In this document: positions 46,701-58,419 of the stretch, piece by piece
How positions within the stretch are numbered: the first letter of the stretch is position 1
Layout: every line of letters starts with the position of its first letter
Source of the DNA: Trichostrongylus colubriformis
Taxonomy: Eukaryota > Nematoda > Chromadorea > Rhabditida > Trichostrongylidae
Direction: 5' to 3'
DNA length: 64,000 nucleotides
Assembly (NCBI GenBank): GCA_963978905.1
Contig: OZ022257.1
Location: 21,037,664 to 21,101,663, forward strand
Position numbers and translations under genes: made by a program
The notes under the pieces: model-generated
The model's database searches: none
What the model was told of the DNA's origin: nothing
The model's input: only the letters and a program-made list of their open reading frames with translations

Positions 46701-49700
46701 CCAATTCTTCTGTTGTTTCACATAAAGATAAAATCTTCCGACGCTATTCAAATTATAGTGAGAGCTCACCGAGATGAAGCTCCGTCGTACTCCAACTATT
46801 ACGTCTGGTTTTAACAAATTAAGGGTAATGGTATCTAATGTCCAATGAAGCCTTGACTCACTAGAGCGATTTTCAACTCACTGAGCTGCACAGATTGCTG
46901 GGATGAACTGAGAGACGACTTACTGATTACTAAGATGACTGTTACAAGACGTTTGTATGTGACTGAAAAGATCTAGAAAAAGGAAAAGTGACAGCAACGC
47001 CGGATGTCTTCAACCCCAATCATGGTATACAGGAGCATTCTGCTGTGTATTGTGACTGTCAAGCAAAGTGGATCTATTGTAACTATTTCATATGCAAGAA
47101 CTCGTGGTATATCTAGGTTTAGCATCAAAACGCAGTCAAAATAGGATGGTGGTAGTGTAGTAGCTACTCCTCCTACCAGCATAATCAGCGTACATAATGC
47201 TTCAAACATCTGCTCACACGGTCTAGTTGCCACATGATTTTGAAAAGTTGGGGATACGATCACTTCGGTGATTTCAATGCTCTGACAAAGGCACAGCTCA
47301 ATCGCGACGGTATCATAAAAGAATGTTACAGAAAATCATAGAAAGCGATTTGGTCCAAATAGCTTGACTGAGTTTTCGCCACATGAGCTTTTTTGCAGTG
47401 AAAAACAGAAAAGTAGGTTCAGCACCTAATATCTGCTAGGCGGAATTGGGCGAACGCAATTTCGCACAGTGTAGAAGGTGCTCAATGCATGAAAAGGAAG
47501 GTGACGGGCTGAAAGCATGAAATAGTACAGCTTATATCCTGTGTAGTTGCAAAGCAGTCAAGCGTTCTCAAAAATCGTACTTTTCCCTACTGACAATTTC
47601 AAGCCCGGAATTAGAATAACCGGAGCACTCATGGCATTCGCGGAGTGGACACAGTAGTTCTTACAAGTAAACTCACCACGATGATACTCTACTGAAAGGA
47701 TAACCCCTGATGCGGTAATTGTCAATAGAATGAGCATAGAAATATGTCCACGCTTTTTTCTTTCGTAGTCCTTCAAATAGTAGCAAGCACAGAGTCTCTC
47801 GACAACAATGGCTGGCAGAAGCAATGACACTGAAATTCGATTCATTTCTTCATTGTTATTTACATCACTTACTCTCTAGTTGGCTGTTTTCCATGTAAGT
47901 GATCGAATCGAATCTTCAACCCGAAGTTTCTGCAACCACGTACCTTTCTAGCAACGGTCCGACCCTTATCAAAAACGCAGGAATGAAATGCGTGTGCTCA
48001 GGAGCTTCGAATATGTTAATTTGAGGATATCCAAGATTCCAAAAAGACGGTGTGGGGCTTAATTCACATTGAAAATTGTGCTCTAACGTAATTTATACGG
48101 TAAGAAACGGTACTGCAGACTGCTCTCTTGCAGGCATCCCCTACGAGCGAGCATATCTTCAAACTGGTGTGGAATTGCGTCAGGATTCGCTCCGTGGGTG
48201 CCACGCGATAGCGTGTGAGCTAACAAAGGTCACAATATGTACTGGGTCCTTTCATAAGTGGGGCCTTTTAGAGGAAATTCTTTACCAGGAAGTCACAATG
48301 TTTTGCACCATGTTCTATATCTCCGAAAAAGATTAATCTGCCCTACAAAAGATGTGTCTCATACTTAGGCTTCTGGTAGAGCCGATATCTAGACTGATGA
48401 AGTGGTAGGTCTAGTTGACAAAAATTGACCAAACCGGCAAACAATTCAAACACCATGCTCTGCTCCGGGAAAAATTAATCAACCATGGGTCCCGCACTCG
48501 CCATGACACTCTTTCCCTCCTTCCCCCTCTTTTCTGAGGCGAAGTGGGCTGTCGAGGGACACAGGTGACGGAACCTGTAGGTAGACTCGATAGTCAGCAA
48601 TTGTAAGCAAGTGCGGCGCTATCCTGATTTCTATGAGGACCTCTTGAGTGAGAGATCATTGAGGAAAACCTCGCACATCTCATATGGCTCAGGACTTGAC
48701 ACATGCACTGGCGGCCACAAGGCGCTTTGGTATCTCGACATACATATAAGAACGATTCTGTACCGCACTTGACATTTACTCATAGTTTCAGTAACTGACT
48801 ACTTATCAAAATACTTAATCCGAAATCTGAAAGTGTACCTCCATGGTCTGTTCAGTCCTCAACTACCCGTTATACTCGCCCCGTCCAACATACTTCGAAT
48901 TCCTCTTACCTCTAGTGAGAAATAGGCTACGAACGAAGGCGCTATAGAGGTGAAACGACAGCGTCCGATCCGAGCAGCCGGAGGCATTACAAGCTCAGCG
49001 ATGAGCAAAGAAGTTATTCAACACCAGGAAAGGTATTCTGCTGGTAACCCGAGGTGGGCGAACATTTAGGAAAAAGACAACCACTGGGCTACCTCGGAAA
49101 AAAGCAAGATGGTGTGTCACGTTCAAGGAGATTTTTCGCATTCGGCACACACCTTTTAATACAGCTATGGTAAAGAAGATATAGATGTGAAAATATGGTC
49201 TCAAATAAACGTCAATGCTTCCAGGAAAGAAAGCATTCCTAAAGGAGCGCCTCGAAGAGGTCGTGACTAAGTACGAAACACATGATTGTAAGATTGTTTG
49301 ATTTTCCCTAAGCGAAATAAGTGACCCACCAACCTGAGGATCGATCCTATTCTAAAACATCCATAAAAATTGTACATATTACTTTTTAAAATGGATAAAT
49401 CACTTTTTGATTAAAAATAAAATGGTTCATAAACTTGTAACCTTATAGGGAAAATTTCCCCTATTAAATTGCACAGTAGTTGGATTAGGAGCGAAACAGA
49501 ATTTTCGATCAGTCTCATGCGATCCCCGCAGCTCGCTCCCGAACTACTCATGCCTGGTGTGAATTGCTCCTGTAAGGGGACACCGAATTAAGTACTCTAA
49601 AATCCCATAGATAAGAGCGGTTTAATTTACCGGTAAAAAAATTCTTAAAAATTCTTAAAATTTATCAAAAAATTCCTGAAAATTAGCATTGGTTTACGTT

Positions 49701-52700
49701 TCTCTCCAGCAACATTCACTCCAAGTGCAACAGTAAAATTAGATTTCTTATGATCGGTTTTCGCAATTTCAACTTCGGGAGATCATAACGCGGCTCAGCC
49801 TTCATCTTTTCTCACAGAATAGGCACCATTCGTTTCACTACGCTTTTGGCAACATTATGCATACCATAATATCTCAATTCGATAAAGGGCTGGTGATTAA
49901 TATTGCGCGAAATGAAAAAAAGTCGACTTCAAATCACCATTTTTCCGAATACACTGCTGCTGAGGAGGCTGTCCAGATGTTTGGGGAAGGGAGCATAGTT
50001 AATGCTAGATCTGGTGAATATAGTAGACAAGTAATGGCTTCAGCCTTCAACTGCTTCAATTGCTGGAAGGAGGTTCGTGGAAAATGCGCTTGCGCATAGC
50101 TGCCCTGAGAGGTCCATCGGCACCCATTTTTTTGGGTTTTTCCACATTGAGGCTACTTGAGGTGGGATCAAGCTTGTTTGTTGAGGGCCAATACTTGTAG
50201 ATATCCCCTGCAAGTATGGACGCTCATCGCTTTCTGCCGTTTTAGTTAAAGCGATTTAATCAATAGGAAATTCGAGAAACTCGCTCTCATTTCTGCACTT
50301 CTGAAGCCAGGGACAAAGTGTTCAGTACAATGCTTCACCCCCTCCCCTTGCAGCACTCACATTTGTGGTCACCTTCGCTCATTTAAAAAGTGCTGTTGCT
50401 GCAGTACTTTAAAATTTCTCTGATAATTCAAAAACTTTGTGGCATTCCATATAAAACATATATTCGGAAAGAGCAACTCTTTATCTCACTAAGAAGCGCA
50501 AAATGTAAACTGATTCAGTTGACGCGCTCTGATGTTTGAATTTATCTTGTGAACGCGAAAAACCAGGCAGAATTTCCTTTACAACCTAATAAAAAATAAC
50601 AATAGAACAAGTATAGAAAGTAGTAAGAATAAAGGTATAGTAGTAGGCTAGTATTGCGATAATAATGAGCACACAGCGCCGAAAAGAAACGTATACAAAC
50701 GTCAATTTTCATTTTCTAGCGCAAACCGCTCTTATCTACATATGGGCCGCTCATATCTATGTATGGAATTTTAGGGTAAGTGCAGGAAACCAAAGAGAAC
50801 CTTTAAAACCCTAAAGTTGAGGCCTTCGTAAGTATTAGCTGCAACGAGATTATCGCCAGAAGTAGGCGTTTATACGAGAATTTACGTTGCGTGCTCACAA
50901 ACACCGGGGGCAATTTTGGCCTACGCTACTCGCTTGTAGCTCGGCTATTGCATAAACGACTCTTTGCCGGGACGTAGAGTGTGAATTCATCGGATATTTT
51001 CTATTGAAACGCATTTTTCATACTCCTTCGCTTCTTCTCCCTTTCATTATTTCTTGTTTATTTCTGCTTGTTGTTTCATCTGTTTGACATCATAGACATC
51101 CGCCCTCTCTCTCCGCCGCCGGCAGGCAACGCAGCCATTGAAGGATACAGTTCGAGGTGAAGTGCGCTATGATCGCACTAGTTCTTCGAAGTCGGTTTTC
51201 CAACGCAACTTCCACTACACATTATCTCTTCTTGGCTCGAATGTTCCCTTTAAAGGAATAGTCCTCCCAAGTGATTTTCCTACCTTACTCCCCCCCCCCC
51301 CCTCCGGTGAGTTTAACCATAGCATTATGTTACTATCACTATCAAAATCTCCTCTTTCGGATATTATCACGGACGGTAGCGAGCCTCCTTTGAAACATAA
51401 TTGCCACTAGTGCCCTTCTGGCTATTTTGAGACGATGGACGTCATCTGATTGACGGCTTCTGTTCGCGTTTATTACTGACCCTCGCGATCGGGAGACTCC
51501 AACATCCCCTGTAGGTGAAGAAGCGGCTGCCTGCTCACGGATGGAGCCACAACACACGAATTATCGCAAACTATGCCTTTAGATGCCATCACTGCCGTTA
51601 CTCATACATCCCGTTGGTCTCTTACCAATACTCGGGCTGCAAAACAAGTGCGTGAAGGTGGGCAGTGATGGTGAGATAGAATTTATGGATTTTTCGCACA
51701 GTACATAGTTTATCTCCATTACAGCCAGACCACTCCTTGGTGTCCAGGAAAATAGTCGCTTCAGTACGACCCCCTCCCTCCACGGGGACAAATACGACCC
51801 CTCCCATTTTTGAGCTCTTCAATAATAGTAACTGTTGCCGGCTTGTATAGTTGTAACTGTATAGTTGTAAAGTGCTTTATTGCTACGTATTCTCACCCGG
51901 ACAAAAAGATATTTATTTCACATTTTCTTACTGGAGTCCCCTGTGAAATACCCTTCGCTTCTCATCCGCCTATTTACAGTTTGGTGCATATCGCTGACCT
52001 CTGCAGGTAACCCCTGTCCTGTCAAATACGACCCCCCCCCCCTATCGAGGAGTCCTACTTTCGGTGTACCCTGATTACAGCACTAGTTAGCACCTCTAGT
52101 TATCGAGCGAGATCTATCGCTTCTGCGCAATTTGATTCCATCACTGAAACTGCAAAAAACACTGAAAATTTCATTGAAATATGTCTAAGCACTCACCTAT
52201 AAAGTAAAGTGTGCAGCGCACCAGCGATGATGCGAAAAATGCTAAAAGGTGCAGGTTAGCAGCGATGGCCATTTGTAGTGAAATTACGGCTTACCTTCCC
52301 CATCCTCTTCGTGGTTGAAGATGAGCAAAATCTGAAGGGTCCGATCGCTCAATTGCGTGGCATACTCGACACCCATGAAAAACCAAATAACACGAATATT
52401 GAAGTGGTAAGCGCCCACGTAGTATTGAAGGAGCATCATGTACGCCACTGCAAAATAGCTGAAATTTCAGAACTCAAATTTTGTTCGAATCCTTTTTTAG
52501 TTTTAGAAATTCGAAATCCAAACTGAATTCCGGGGACTCTCCACGTTATGGTAGATTCCTGAGTTTCGGATGATTTAGTAAGGGTGCCATACAACGCGGG
52601 TGGGAGCCATTTTACCGCAACTTATTTGAATCCACTGCCCAACACTATGACGAAAAGGCAATAAAGGTGGAAAATACGGGAATTGCCAAGATAAAGAAAT

Positions 52701-53184
52701 GAATGTGCCCACTTCTTGAATTGAGCTCAGGAAGGAAAGGATCTTCGGGATAAATAAATTATTTTTGCTCCCCCCACGTAGTGCCGAAATGATGGGGTTA
52801 CTTTTGGGAACGCCGACGAGGTTGGGGCATTTGTAGCGACGGGTGACGCCACTGTCACTCAAATCGGAGGGTCACACCAACTTTATATGCATACAGTGAA
52901 AAATTGAATGGGCAGCTCCTATTCGAAAAATGGTATTCAACCAAACTTCGATTGGAATTCAGTTTCTATGAGAGTTGCCTGAGAGCCCACCTCACTGCTA
53001 TACCAATCAGTTCGACAGTAGTCAAGACACAATAGTAAGGCCAGGTGCCGTCCAGCTGTGAATGGGTACTGTTGAAATAAATCAGGAAATGTGTTGGCAT
53101 GATAGGCAGAGGTGTTTTCCGTCTGAAAGCTGAAAAAATGAAATATTGTGGTAAAAACTCATACCATGAGTTCACGGTAGACAT
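43787..53184 (-). CDS. Sre-type seven-transmembrane chemoreceptor
   Basis: Six minus-strand exons with good splice sites join in frame: 53,184-52,991; 52,458-52,295; 52,241-52,197; 47,829-47,677; 45,586-45,402; 43,966-43,787. They total 921 nt and encode 306 residues plus TGA. Intron phases run 2, 1, 1, 1, 0. The first ATG of exon 1 (MSTVNSW) is the start; NSTHSQ is a potential N-glycosylation region before TM1. Helix 3 runs over exons 3-4 into ERLCACYYLKDYE, and the family hallmark before TM6 is AERFQVSENIR in exon 5. TM7 is VCVFTWVVMLNPI in the last exon. Nematode Sre proteins are G-protein-coupled receptors of sensory neurons, usually 330-360 residues; this one has a short second extracellular loop and short tail. 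Introns 3 and 5 are swollen by transposons. Confidence 0.75.
44080..44633 (+). mobile_element. Deleted mariner element with transposase C-terminal fragment
   Basis: Inverted ends TTAGGTTGTAGGGAAAGTTC on the left and its near complement (AATTTTTCCTACAACCTAA) on the right; TA on both sides. Inside, the plus strand reads LPHSPYSPDLALSYYHLF near 44,370, which matches the mariner transposase block around the third catalytic acidic residue (H.PYSPDLAPSDYHLF), with Asp replaced by Tyr. The N-terminal DNA-binding part is lost. The segment lies in the last intron of the chemoreceptor gene. Confidence 0.85.
44879..45116. mobile_element. 238-bp GGGTG-ended MITE with 8/9 target duplication
   Basis: The ends are GGGTGTGTACAGAAATGACA and the complement-like TGTCATATCTGCACACACCC. 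Flanking 9-mers are TTTTTGGCT (44,870-44,878) and TTTTTGACT (45,117-45,125), one mismatch. The interior (GCGCAGACGTGAC, then GGGCAATCGATACGGC) is homologous to the 179-bp unit of the element at 2,931-3,600. It is in the last intron of the chemoreceptor gene. Confidence 0.85.
46171..46542 (+). CDS. Possible small secreted Cys-containing protein nested in an intron
   Basis: An ATG-initiated frame of 123 codons lies on the strand opposite to the chemoreceptor, inside its fourth intron. The first 27 residues look like a signal peptide (FSISFFSFLFSVIALMNLQA hydrophobic core). The rest has seven Cys (in VCHFHLCERDWVKCY, YYSLCSSW, PICSQR and AYCDHR) and is rich in Tyr and His. Parasitic nematodes have many short secreted Cys-rich proteins, but no family was recognised. 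It could be chance or the first exon of a longer gene. Confidence 0.3.
   Translation: MQSNVSFSISFFSFLFSVIALMNLQATTMIVCHFHLCERDWVKCYKQSEFHHERRSMTATPEYYSLCSSWMQPVYKGGMQPICSQRSVAYCDHRKDPYGYSHYNGRKANYQVLNLVLVSDIYL
46973..47263 (-). other. Open frame with hydrophobic segments, unassigned
   Basis: A minus-strand frame of 96 codons contains FEALCTLIMLVGGVATTLPP and a second hydrophobic run VLAYEIVTIDPLCLTVTI. It lies in intron 4 of the chemoreceptor gene, and its phase was not fitted to that gene. It may be a fragment of another receptor, an alternative exon or chance. Confidence 0.2.
47880..49735. other. Intron 3 of the chemoreceptor gene, no internal feature
   Basis: No open frame with coding character or repeat partner was identified. 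There is an AT-rich stretch at 49,370-49,690 with repeated AAAATTCTTAAAA-type blocks. Confidence 0.4.
49739..50589. mobile_element. Diverged copy of the 5.3-kb mariner-type element
   Basis: Homologous to 5,341-6,403 in the same orientation, sharing TTCAACTTCG(G/A)GAGATCATAAC, GATAAAGGGCTG and TATTGCGCGAAATGAAAAAA blocks. The right end (TTTCCTTTACAACCTAA) is intact, while the left end has drifted. It lacks the internal duplication of the first copy. Between about 49,860 and 50,097 the plus strand is open (80 codons) but not recognisable as transposase. It lies in intron 3 of the chemoreceptor gene. Confidence 0.75.
50600..52140. repeat. Intron 3, 5' part, with C/G tracts and TCGTAT motifs
   Basis: A C14 tract lies at about 51,290. 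Inverted copies of the G-rich motif are at 51,770-51,805 (TACGACCCCTCCCATTTT) and 52,025-52,055 (AAATACGACCCCCCCC then TCGAGGAG). No gene is supported. Confidence 0.5.
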
Positions 53185-53259
53185 TTCGCTGGGTGGAAGA
53201 CGCAATGAAATCAGGGAGACAGCGACGAGATGGCGATTCGAACTCAACAAGGAGGATTT

Positions 53260-54080
53260 CGTACGGAATGTCGAAGACAGTAATTTTTGGAATGCAATCT
53301 CTTAATTGCATAAAGGGGCATGTTAAAGGCTAAAGGTAGGCTTCATCGCAATAAATGCAATTCAGCCTCTCTGAGCTCATGTACAAACAGCCACTGGTTC
53401 TGTTGGCTTCCATGGTGGGAAATTCGTATGTCCTGCAAAAGTTGCATGCATGGTGTGCCAATTCGTGGAGAACATCACAATATGAGAACCAAAATATGGG
53501 CATAAACATGAAAAGTGAAAAGGCGGATTATATACAGCGCTCCACCATCATGATTCGGGAATAGATCCCAGACCGAAGCGGGTTTGGCCTTTCGAACCAT
53601 TACACCCCTTCGGCATCGTCAAATTGGATCCCATTTTGGTGTGCCGTACACCCATTTGGGAAGATAGAAATATCAAATGAACATCGCTAGTCTCTACAAG
53701 TATTGCAAGCACTCTGCAAGTGATTGAATATCGTACATGTATTGCACTGTGCCTTACATTGCATTTTATATAATTCGTGTCTCCAACTTTTGATCCGTGC
53801 CGCACCCGGTTACGGTTACACACTGTGAATGGTTGTACGCTCTTGCATGCCTTTATGTCTATCAGAATTTGCTGGTAGCCATGTTTCCTAGCACTGCGTA
53901 TCTAGCCTCCGAATAAGAAGAAGTGCACATATTCTTTCCATTTGATAGTGGTGGCAACGAGAAAACAAGCGGTATCTAGTATTTCGCAGAGTCAGTATGC
54001 TGAGGGAGGTTTCACCATACTGACTGAGCCAGTTGATCAGTGTGCATCAGGACTCTCCATCTAGCATCTAGGTCGTGCCA
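53260..54080. other. Upstream flank of the chemoreceptor gene
   Basis: No convincing promoter element or exon was found. Short overlapping frames only. Confidence 0.35.
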
Positions 54081-54089
54081 GGCGATGAG

Positions 54090-54265
54090 ACGTCGATCGT
54101 GCACCCTAGGTCGCATTCATACTTTGCGTCAGCAGGACGTGGCTACGTTCACAGGGCTGCGAGGCAGAGTGGCTCGGGGGAAGTGCAGGGACGGCGCAGG
54201 CAGCGAGACATAGTGAGCCAGGCGAAGACGCAGAGACACACAGCCACGCCTCGCCGCTGGTTTCA
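54090..54265 (+). repeat. GC-rich dispersed repeat, copy 2 (partner at 0.85-1.08 kb)
   Basis: Inverted partner of 850-1,078; shared blocks include GGACGTGGCTACGTTCACAGG-like sequence (in two pieces) and GGCGCAGGCAGCGAGAC. Confidence 0.6.
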
Positions 54266-54461
54266 AAGAGGAAATTTATTCTAATTCAAAGTTCTTAACT
54301 TTATTTTACATCCATCTATAACACCGCCTTTTCACTGTGCATGGGATCATTAGTTAACTAAACAGCTCCCTTAGCATTGGAAAAACCAAAGAAACTAGGG
54401 AATCCTAGCCAAGACACGATCAGTGTTGCATAGAAATTTCAAACGCACAAAGATAACGAAT

Positions 54462-54642
54462 ATTACTACAAGTATGCTGAGTTATGGGCAAAAGCTTCGG
54501 TGTCGGACGGGACTCGAACCCGCACTTCATGCTTTACGCTACCGACACTCCTTTCATCTTACTATCTCAGCTTCTGAATGGTATATTTACCATAGCTTAT
54601 GAACGAAGGTTTCGCCCTTAACTCAGCATACTCGTAGTAAAT
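54462..54642 (-). mobile_element. ~181-bp palindromic MITE carrying a tRNA-like module
   Basis: Inverted arms of about 38 bp: TTACTACAAGTATGCTGAGT on the left and ACTCAGCATACTCGTAGTAA on the right. Inside, on the minus strand, GTGTCGG and CCGACAC form a 7-bp acceptor-like stem around a perfect T-arm CGGGTTCGAGTCCCG, which contains a B-box (GGTTCGAGTCC). The space between the stem and the T-arm is too short for both D and anticodon arms. It is therefore not a canonical tRNA gene but a tRNA-derived or tRNA-mimicking element. Confidence 0.7.
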
Positions 54643-54649
54643 TTCGCAT

Positions 54650-56685
54650 CGCGGGCTGCGACGATAATCAGCAGCTATCAAAAATCAAAAATCACGAATA
54701 TTGTTGATTTGAGAAGTGATGGCAGAGCGTGGAAAGAAGATTTGCTGAGCCTGCATCAGCTGACATGGTTCACAATGTATGTAGCTAGCGCTCAAGCTGT
54801 GATGTTGAAAAAAGCCGTCAACTGCTATGTCTCTTGCTGGTAGTGATTTATGAGGCATTCATATGACGTTCGCAGTGGCGTTATGAGGGTAAAGCTCATT
54901 CTGTGCGGAAATGGACGGGATATGAGCTGACGAGACAATTCCACGCTGTGATTCGCTGCAATATGATCCATGCATCACTGCTGGGGAAGCACACATCTCT
55001 GAACAATCATGAACCACAAAAGCAGTCACAAAATATGAAATCGAAAGTTTTTGTGGAAGTCAATCGCATGCGGAATCAGTGCTTGATGTCCGAGTGTTGC
55101 TAAGCCTGGCTTTTGAACTGCATACTGCAACGGAACTCAATGCTGACTTGCGAAAATGTTGATACCTTGTGAGTGGCCTATAATAGGCCCAAAGATCATA
55201 TAAAGGTAGCCATGAAGTTCGGCTGTGAAATGTTATGGATGAACGAAATTTCCTGAAGCTCCTCGAGTTCTTAATGGACCCACTTTCTCTATTGTGACCG
55301 TGAGAAGTTAGGTACAGGGTGGGGAAATGATGAACTTGGATTAATTTTATAGGAAGGGAAAGCGTCTATCCTCGTCTGAGCGGTGGATGTGTCAGAGCGT
55401 TTCAAGCTGTAGAATCTATAAAGGAAATCTATTTTGTTTGCCGCATTAAGACAGTAATTCGAAACGTTGTTTGCCATCACGTTTCCTCCATCGCCTTCTT
55501 GAGAAGATTATGATATCTCGGCGGGTTCAGTGCTCTCTAGCTCAACGAGCAGCAGACATTTGCCGGAACGTTTGATCTCCGGACCTTGAGGCAGCGCACG
55601 CAAAGACAGTATTTCATTGGCTGTATAGCTTTAAGTGGCACCAGTGGTGGCAGAGAAAATGATAGCCTACTCTTTGAAATTCCCCGTTCGATAGTGACAC
55701 GCTCGGAATTCTAGATACTGAATGGTACATGGTGGTTCTCTTATTTAAAGGCAGTGGACACGATAATTTGGTCGAGCCCTTAAAAACGATGCAGAGGTTG
55801 TCAGTAATGACATAAATCCATGGAATTTCCATCTCCGGCGGTTTTACAACCGGCGAAACCAGGTAGATCTGCCCTGTGTGGAGGTCATATGAAGTTCATG
55901 GCACTTTCTAGGAGGCGTCGTGAATCGGTGGAACCTTGTGAAATTGTTGCTAGGGCTGGTCTCACACAAAGCACATTGTATGTGCCCAGATCCATAGTGA
56001 ATATTTATAGTAGACCCATTTTTATTTACTGGTCGCCCAAACTATAGCATGACCGCTTGTGAAGACAGCATCCACACAGTATACTGTACGGAAACATCCA
56101 CTCTCCCGTAATTCGGTGAAATTTCAGCAGCCTTTTCCAAGAGCTTTTTTCAAGCACCGGTGCTGCATGAGGTCTTGCGAGCTCAGATTCCGGAGCTCTG
56201 CTTATTTCAAATATTAGGAACAACGATCCGTGGCCATTGAAGGGATTCCAAAGAAAGGCTGGTTCTGTTAATGCAGTGTGATTACGAACGTGGTTTATCA
56301 TTCAACTAGATCTGTTCAACAGAGCAACGCAAAATCCATTTTTCCTTGAAAAATATAAGAAATATCTTCATTTCTTTCACAAATACATACAACATAGTAA
56401 CTAAGTGTTTTCCTTGCCTATTTGACACCCCAAACAACGGTTATCACCCAAACAGCAGTTACTGCGCACAGCAACAGATAAGCATCGTGCAAGAGAATCG
56501 CGTGAGGGTTGTAACTATCTTTGAAAACGACGTGGTATGTCTGTGCTTCATTGAAACCGAAAGAAGGACGAAAAAGGACAAAACATAAAGATCAGAGAAA
56601 CAATACATAACTCGTCGATGTTCCCTGTAATTATTGCAGCTGCTGCCGGTGGAAAATTTCCAGGTTGATATGTTTTCCAGGTTAC
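54650..56685. other. No recognised gene
   Basis: Frames up to 91 codons (for example 56,026-56,301 on the minus strand) show no known motif. The sequence CTTTAAATAAGAGAACCACC near 55,750 resembles the ends of TTTAAAGGC MITEs but has no second end. Confidence 0.4.
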
Positions 56686-56689
56686 GTCA

Positions 56690-57242
56690 CAGAAACAACG
56701 CTTGTTAAAGGCAGCTTTGGGGGAAATTCGGACGAAAAGTGAAAGAAGTAGTGAATATGAAAGCCGAGATGCCTAGTAACAGGATAGTGGAGAAAAAACG
56801 GATGCAAATGGTCAAATACCCGAGAAATAGGACACCTTCCCACCGTTGGTTCCAGGCGCGGACGACCTTTCCGTCAAGAGGCGGGTAGTCCGCATGGGTT
56901 TTCCATTGGCATTACCAAGACGTCAACATGAAGGGATGTTCGGAAATGCGACAGCATCTATTTTCATGTGGTGAGCTTCAACCTAAAAGTGAGAGAGCGC
57001 GCTGCGATACTTTCGATCCTGCCGACTTCCTTGACCAACCTCACCGTAACCAACCACTAATCACGTCGCCTGGAGGTGGACTGCCCTAAACCAAGGCGGC
57101 TCGCCTTGACGAGGCCGTTTCCGCCACAGCTCAAGGGGGCGCCTTCCGCGGGGGATTTCGCCATGCATAGGCCTTTCAGACCCGTAGTTTTTCACTAAAT
57201 GACTCCTTTTGGGATTTGTTATCACCCACATTATCCCTAACA
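56690..57242 (-). repeat. Dispersed ~560-bp repeat, inverted partner of 2.15-2.73 kb
   Basis: Matches the copy at 2,148-2,725 along its whole length in opposite orientation; see there. The minus strand has an open frame of 62 codons at its start that is not open in the other copy. Confidence 0.75.
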
Positions 57243-57601
57243 ATCTCACATCTGTAGTTTTGACATTTTTTGGTTCTTCCCTGAATCATGTCACTTCATT
57301 TATTGGACGACTATTGCCCCCACTTATCTGTCATCAGATCGCCGGCGAAGTATTTTCTATAGATGCGTGGAACCCATTCACTTACAAAATTAGATTGTTT
57401 ACGAGCATGGGGCAAGCAGTCTCCTAAAACCGCCTCCTAATGCTCTTCGGAAAACTCTCAAACAGTGACGTATGAGATTTACTCACCACCCTTGTGGTCA
57501 GACGAAAATAGCAAAGGCATGGTGATAGTGATTGTTAACCAATTGACCTACAAGTTTTCGGATTTAAAGGAATAGAACGTTCGAAAATGGTGATCCGCGT
57601 A

Positions 57602-57824
57602 TCAAGGAGGAAATGAGTAGGCATGGAATTGCTGAAGCGTGATAATAGGAAGTGCATCATCGTATCCGGCCACGAGAAGCTTTCGATAGCGGGCAATCGA
57701 TAGAATATCCAAGTGAATCAGCCCGAAGGGAAACTGACACCCATCGCATGCATTTCGTCCAACGCCGCAGGGTTGGAGAATCCAGATATCACATGGAGTC
57801 GGAATTGCTGACAATAAGACTGGG
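57602..57824 (-). CDS. Candidate last exon, unrecognised
   Basis: The acceptor GCAAATTTCAG is followed by 73 codons and a TGA. The peptide has a compact Cys cluster (CGVGRNACDGCQFPFG) and a hydrophobic strand-like end (RYRKLLVAGYDDALPIITLQ). It looks more like protein than the surrounding frames, but an upstream exon was not fixed: the stretch 57,900-57,985 is open in two frames. No family recognised. Confidence 0.35.
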
Positions 57825-58183
57825 CTGAAATTTGCTTGGATCCAGGGTTGAGGAAACGTTAGATGTATCAATTCAAAGTTTCTAGAAGAACTCCAAAAAT
57901 CATGTGTAGAGTTCGGTGGGAAGCCCGCAGAATATCTCTGGTTGTTTTCGGTAGACAGTCAGTTGTATATTCCAAGCTGTTCTGATAAACTTGGCACTAC
58001 ATAGCATAAGAGATGTGGAAGGCGGTAGGGAGTGGCTAGGGGAGTGGCTACTGTATGACCACACTCCATGGAAATAGAGATATGGGTGTTGTTTGGTGTC
58101 ACGATTATATTTCGAGAAATAGGGCTTTCCTCCGAAAAATGGGAATACGATCTGCCTGCCCCCGGTCGACGCCCGAAATTTCC

Positions 58184-58419
58184 GGGTGTGTACCCTTGTG
58201 TCGGGATTTCGCACGACGAGCCGCGTGCGACGCAGTGTGTGCGAGCTATGCGCCTCGCGGTAGTTGGGTCTTAGAACGATTACACGATTATTTTAGGGGC
58301 GCGATACGCAGTTGACTTGTAATCGCTCCAAGACTCAACAAGATGGCGCCGTAGCTCTTTCGTATTACTTCGCTTGCGACATGCCGTGGTGCGAAATCCT
58401 GACGTAAGGGTACACACCC
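58184..58419. mobile_element. 236-bp GGGTG-ended MITE with degenerate TSD
   Basis: The ends are GGGTGTGTACCCTTGTGTCG and TGACGTAAGGGTACACACCC, extending inward to GGATTTCGCAC and its complement. The flanks GAAATTTCC and GAATCTTCC match 7 of 9, offset by one base on the right. The length and termini match the other GGGTG elements. Confidence 0.7.

Noticed and set aside
52575..52862. 95-codon minus-strand ORF between receptor exons 1 and 2
   Set aside because: Exons 1 and 2 join in phase without it and the peptide shows no receptor character; treated as intron.
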